From Chitinophagaceae bacterium (GTDB taxonomy: Bacteria > Bacteroidota > Bacteroidia > Chitinophagales > Chitinophagaceae): a stretch of 15,674 nucleotides of DNA. Positions within the stretch are counted from its first letter, which is position 1. The number at the start of each line of letters is the position of its first letter. The notes beneath the pieces are model-generated. The model saw only the letters and a program-made list of their open reading frames with translations, was not told the DNA's origin and ran no database searches. Where the stretch lies: positions 1-15,674 of the forward strand of contig CANHUK010000002.1 in the NCBI GenBank assembly GCA_947463755.1, written 5' to 3'. The translations under genes were made by a program, and so were the position numbers. Below, one piece after another: positions 13,019 to 15,674 of this stretch.

Positions 13019-14887
13019 TCAATCCGGTTTCTTTCCTTCCAGGAACGAGTTCAATGAACTCAGGTGGCCCTTATTCCGCTCATCCGGTTTGACGGTGATG
13101 CTGCTGTAATATTCCTCGGCAACAGAATGTGTCAGTTCCTTTTCCAATAAATTGCGGCGGATGAATGCTGGCACGTGCTCGTACTCGTTATTCGGGTCAG
13201 CGCCATTCACGTTATAGGACAAGTTGCGCAACTTGTGCAAACGTTCAGCCGCCTTGCGTTTAAGCTCTTCCGCCTCGTCCTGCAAAGCAGGTTCCTCTGC
13301 GAAAGCCGAATGGGTGTACTTGCCCGGGCTGGTCACTTCATCCGCCGCGGGGTTTTCGCTGATCACAAGCCGCATCTCGGAGTCTGGATCTGCCTCTTCG
13401 ATGGGCGGCTGCTTTGAATTCAGGTTTACAGGGTCGGGATTTACGGTATGTTGAATCTCTTCTTCATCGGCATAGATCCTGCGTGGGCGGGAGAGGAAGC
13501 CACCTGTCTGAGGCGGCGTTGACTGCTGCTCGCTGTTGGGATTGTACCAGTGTTGAATCTCTTCCGGGGACCGTTGAGGATGGTCTTCCGCATTCGGGTT
13601 TCGTTGAGGTGCTGTTGTTTCCAGGGGTGAAGGTACGACGGTGGTCTGAAACGGAAAAATTCCCTGTTCAGGCCGCTGAGCGGTCCTTTCCGGCGGTCTC
13701 TGTTGCGCAGGTGCTGCGACGGCGGGTTTTTCTTCCATCCCCAGTTCGAAGAGGGTCGGCATGTCCAGGACAGGTTCCGGGTTAACTTCGACGGATGTTG
13801 ATACCGGGGCAGCGACGGGTTGTGCCTCATCGAGGCTGAAAACGACCGGTTTTTCCGGAGTCGCGGCTGCAGGGGCTGCCTGTGCAGTGACGGCCTTGGC
13901 CACCGGCATATCAAAAGGACTGCGATGCTCAAATCCGGTGGCGATCAGGGTGATGCTGATATCGCGGCCCAGGCTGTTATCGTAGCCCATGCCCAGGATA
14001 AGATCCCGCTCGGTACCGGCATGCGCCATGAGATATTGCTGGATCACTTCAACCTCGTCCATCTTGAATTCGTACTCGCCTTCTGCCGAGTTGATGTTGA
14101 TCAGCATCCATTTGGCTCCGCGGATGTCATTGTCATTCAACAACGGAGAGTTGACAGCCTGCTCGATCGCCAGCCTTGCCCGGTCTTCACCCTCGGCCCT
14201 GGCGTTGCCCAGGATTGCGACGCCGCCATTGCGCATGACCGTACAGACATCTGCAAAGTCAACATTGATGTGCCCCTTGGAGCTGATCACGTCGGTGATA
14301 CATTTGGCCGCGGTGGCGAGTACATTATCGGCTGTGGAAAAAGCGGCTCGCATGGTCAGGTTACCATACTGGTGCCGAAGTTTGTCGTTGCTGATGATCA
14401 GCAGGGTGTCAACATATCCCTTCATCTCCTCGATCCCTTCCTGGGCCTGCACCTGCCTTTTCCTTCCTTCATAGGAAAAGGGGGTGGTTACGATGCCCAC
14501 GGTCAGGATCCCCATTTCGCGGCACATTTTGGCCACTATGGGTGCACCTCCGGTACCGGTTCCGCCGCCCATTCCCGCTGTAATGAATACCATCTTGGTA
14601 TTCACTTCAAGGATACGCCGGATCTCTTCCAGGCTTTCTTCCGTCGCCTGTCGACCGATGCTGGGGTTGGCGCCTGCTCCGAGTCCCTGGGTAAGGTTGG
14701 GGCCCAGCTGGATGCGGTTCGGCACTTTACTCGAGGCCAGAGACTGCTCGTCTGTGTTGCAGATGATGAAGTCGACGCCTTCGATGCCCTGGCTGAACAT
14801 GTAGTTCACCGCATTGCTGCCACCGCCACCGACGCCGATGACCTTGATAATGGAGGACTGCTGCTTCGGAAGATCAAAGTATATCAT
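13019..14887 (-). CDS. ftsZ: Cell division protein FtsZ with long C-terminal tail
   Basis: FtsZ is the tubulin-like GTPase that polymerises into the division ring. The 622-residue protein has a canonical core at 1-321: IGVGGGGSNAVN (17-28), the GTP signature GMGGGTGTGGAP (105-116), the T7 synergy loop NVDFADV (208-214), and ATGFE at the core end. A tail of about 300 Pro/Gln/Glu/Ala-rich residues follows, probably disordered. Near the end is a basic helix (KRKAAERLHKLRNLSYN), then VPAFIRR at 572-578, which resembles the conserved peptide that binds FtsA, and a further 44 residues ending SLNSFLEGKKPD. ATG 14887 is chosen because family members begin MIxFDLPK; ATG 14905 and TTG 14920 are in frame upstream. 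ftsA ends 84 bases before it with no promoter visible between, so an ftsA-ftsZ operon is likely. Two terminators follow. Confidence 0.97.
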   Translation of the reverse strand: MIYFDLPKQQSSIIKVIGVGGGGSNAVNYMFSQGIEGVDFIICNTDEQSLASSKVPNRIQLGPNLTQGLGAGANPSIGRQATEESLEEIRRILEVNTKMVFITAGMGGGTGTGGAPIVAKMCREMGILTVGIVTTPFSYEGRKRQVQAQEGIEEMKGYVDTLLIISNDKLRHQYGNLTMRAAFSTADNVLATAAKCITDVISSKGHINVDFADVCTVMRNGGVAILGNARAEGEDRARLAIEQAVNSPLLNDNDIRGAKWMLININSAEGEYEFKMDEVEVIQQYLMAHAGTERDLILGMGYDNSLGRDISITLIATGFEHRSPFDMPVAKAVTAQAAPAAATPEKPVVFSLDEAQPVAAPVSTSVEVNPEPVLDMPTLFELGMEEKPAVAAPAQQRPPERTAQRPEQGIFPFQTTVVPSPLETTAPQRNPNAEDHPQRSPEEIQHWYNPNSEQQSTPPQTGGFLSRPRRIYADEEEIQHTVNPDPVNLNSKQPPIEEADPDSEMRLVISENPAADEVTSPGKYTHSAFAEEPALQDEAEELKRKAAERLHKLRNLSYNVNGADPNNEYEHVPAFIRRNLLEKELTHSVAEEYYSSITVKPDERNKGHLSSLNSFLEGKKPD

Positions 14888-14971
14888 GGCTTGCTTGTTT
14901 TTCATCTGCCGCTGAATCAACCTGGCCCGGGCAGATGGTCGGGCATCGGTTACTGGATGTACTTATGGGTT

Positions 14972-15674
14972 TCAGAATCTGGGGTCTTCGGTTTCCTCCT
15001 TGAACATTTCGATCAGGCCGGACTTGATCTTATCCATGAACTGCTTGAGGCTCTTCCTCCTGTTTCCGGCAGAAACGCCAATGGTCGCGGTTCCCTCAGG
15101 AACTTCAGGCAATTCAATAACAGGAGATTCGGTCAGGGCCTCCGACTCAAAAGGGACAACCAGCCGGTTCTGGCTATTTTCATAGACATTGTACCCTTTG
15201 AGGATCAGGCCGATGCAGGTGGAGTACATAGGCTTCGAGAGTTCCTCGATGTGCCCGGTCATCAGATGCTCATGGGGATAGCCGATGCGGGCGTTCAGGC
15301 CGGTCACGTATTCTGTCAGCTGAATGAGGTGTTTGAGTTGAGAGCCGCCACCGGTGAGTACGATGCCGCCGTTCAGGGAGCGATTATCAAGGCCGACCTG
15401 TTTTAGGTTATAGCTCACGAATTCCAGGATCTCAGTCATCCGGGCCTGGATGATGGCGGCCAGGTTTTTCACCGCGATGTTCTTGGAGGGCAGACCCCGG
15501 AGGCTGGGAATGGAGATGAACGCGTTCTTTTGTGCTTCTTCGGCGAGGGCACTTCCGAAAAGGATCTTCATGCGCTCGGCCTGCGCCTTCAGGACACCCA
15601 GTCCGTTCTTGATGTCAAGGGTGATGTTCTCTCCACCGAAGGGGATGACGGCGGTTTGTTTCAGTATGCCGTCA
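14972..15674 (-). CDS. ftsA: Cell division protein FtsA, C-terminal part (5' end outside window)
   Basis: FtsA is the actin-like ATPase that tethers FtsZ to the inner membrane and recruits later division proteins. About 233 codons are present, beginning in the TAVIPFGGENITLDIKNGLG segment, which matches the AVIPFGGxxIT region of the family. Roughly the N-terminal half is outside the window. GGIVLTGGGSQLKHL is the second phosphate-binding motif of the actin fold. The C-terminus KSLKQFMDKIKSGLIEMFKEE is the expected amphipathic membrane-targeting helix, followed by a short acidic end. The gene is directly upstream of ftsZ in the same direction, the standard order of the division cluster. Confidence 0.95.
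   Translation of the reverse strand, partial: DGILKQTAVIPFGGENITLDIKNGLGVLKAQAERMKILFGSALAEEAQKNAFISIPSLRGLPSKNIAVKNLAAIIQARMTEILEFVSYNLKQVGLDNRSLNGGIVLTGGGSQLKHLIQLTEYVTGLNARIGYPHEHLMTGHIEELSKPMYSTCIGLILKGYNVYENSQNRLVVPFESEALTESPVIELPEVPEGTATIGVSAGNRRKSLKQFMDKIKSGLIEMFKEETEDPRF

Noticed and set aside
13820..15406. 528-codon open frame on the plus strand
   Set aside because: It lies fully antisense to ftsZ and ftsA, whose protein motifs are unmistakable; the translation has no recognisable domain and reflects their codon bias.
1..15674. CRISPR array, insertion sequence, prophage or defence system
   Set aside because: No spaced direct repeats, transposase, integrase or defence-type domain is visible; nearly all of the window is accounted for by core genes.

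Overview
The window looks like a chromosomal core-gene segment from a member of the Bacteroidota, most likely of the Chitinophagales type. The indicators are promoters of the Bacteroidota form (TTTG, 19 bases, TAnnTTTG), A/C-rich leaders that mostly lack a Shine-Dalgarno sequence, the order pheT / small coiled-coil gene / zapA / rny, and an FtsZ whose long tail carries its conserved C-terminal peptide away from the end. The genus assignment is inference. No transposon, prophage, CRISPR array, tRNA or rRNA gene is visible.

Layout. On the minus strand at the left edge lie rsmE (16S rRNA methyltransferase, cut by the window edge) and, upstream of it, dnaB (replicative helicase). A divergent 327-base intergenic region separates dnaB from the plus-strand run. 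It holds a perfect DnaA box, a one-mismatch DnaA box exactly 21 bases away, a 7-bp inverted repeat and two TAnnTTTG elements. The plus-strand run is pheT, a 95-residue coiled-coil protein, zapA, rny, rplS, tatA, gatA and an MltD-like lytic transglycosylase. It is interrupted once by a small minus-strand gene whose product resembles an isolated FlgD-Ig / type IX sorting-type beta-domain. The right third is on the minus strand: ftsA (cut by the edge), ftsZ, two tandem terminators, a TIGR01777-family NAD(P)-dependent epimerase, and trmH (tRNA Gm18 methyltransferase). The stop of trmH overlaps the stop of the transglycosylase gene head to head.

How the genes work together. The content is housekeeping: replication (DnaB), translation (PheT, RsmE, bL19, GatA, TrmH), RNA turnover (RNase Y), protein export (TatA), cell-wall remodelling (transglycosylase) and the division ring (FtsA, FtsZ, ZapA). 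Two parts of the divisome, ftsA-ftsZ and zapA, lie about 7 kb apart in this window.

There is no obvious new multi-gene system. The less ordinary elements are the DnaA boxes ahead of dnaB, the standalone sorting-type domain gene, the coiled-coil protein next to zapA, the highly structured zapA-rny intergenic region (a candidate small RNA, possibly 6S RNA), the 300-residue FtsZ tail, and a near-leaderless promoter for the epimerase gene.
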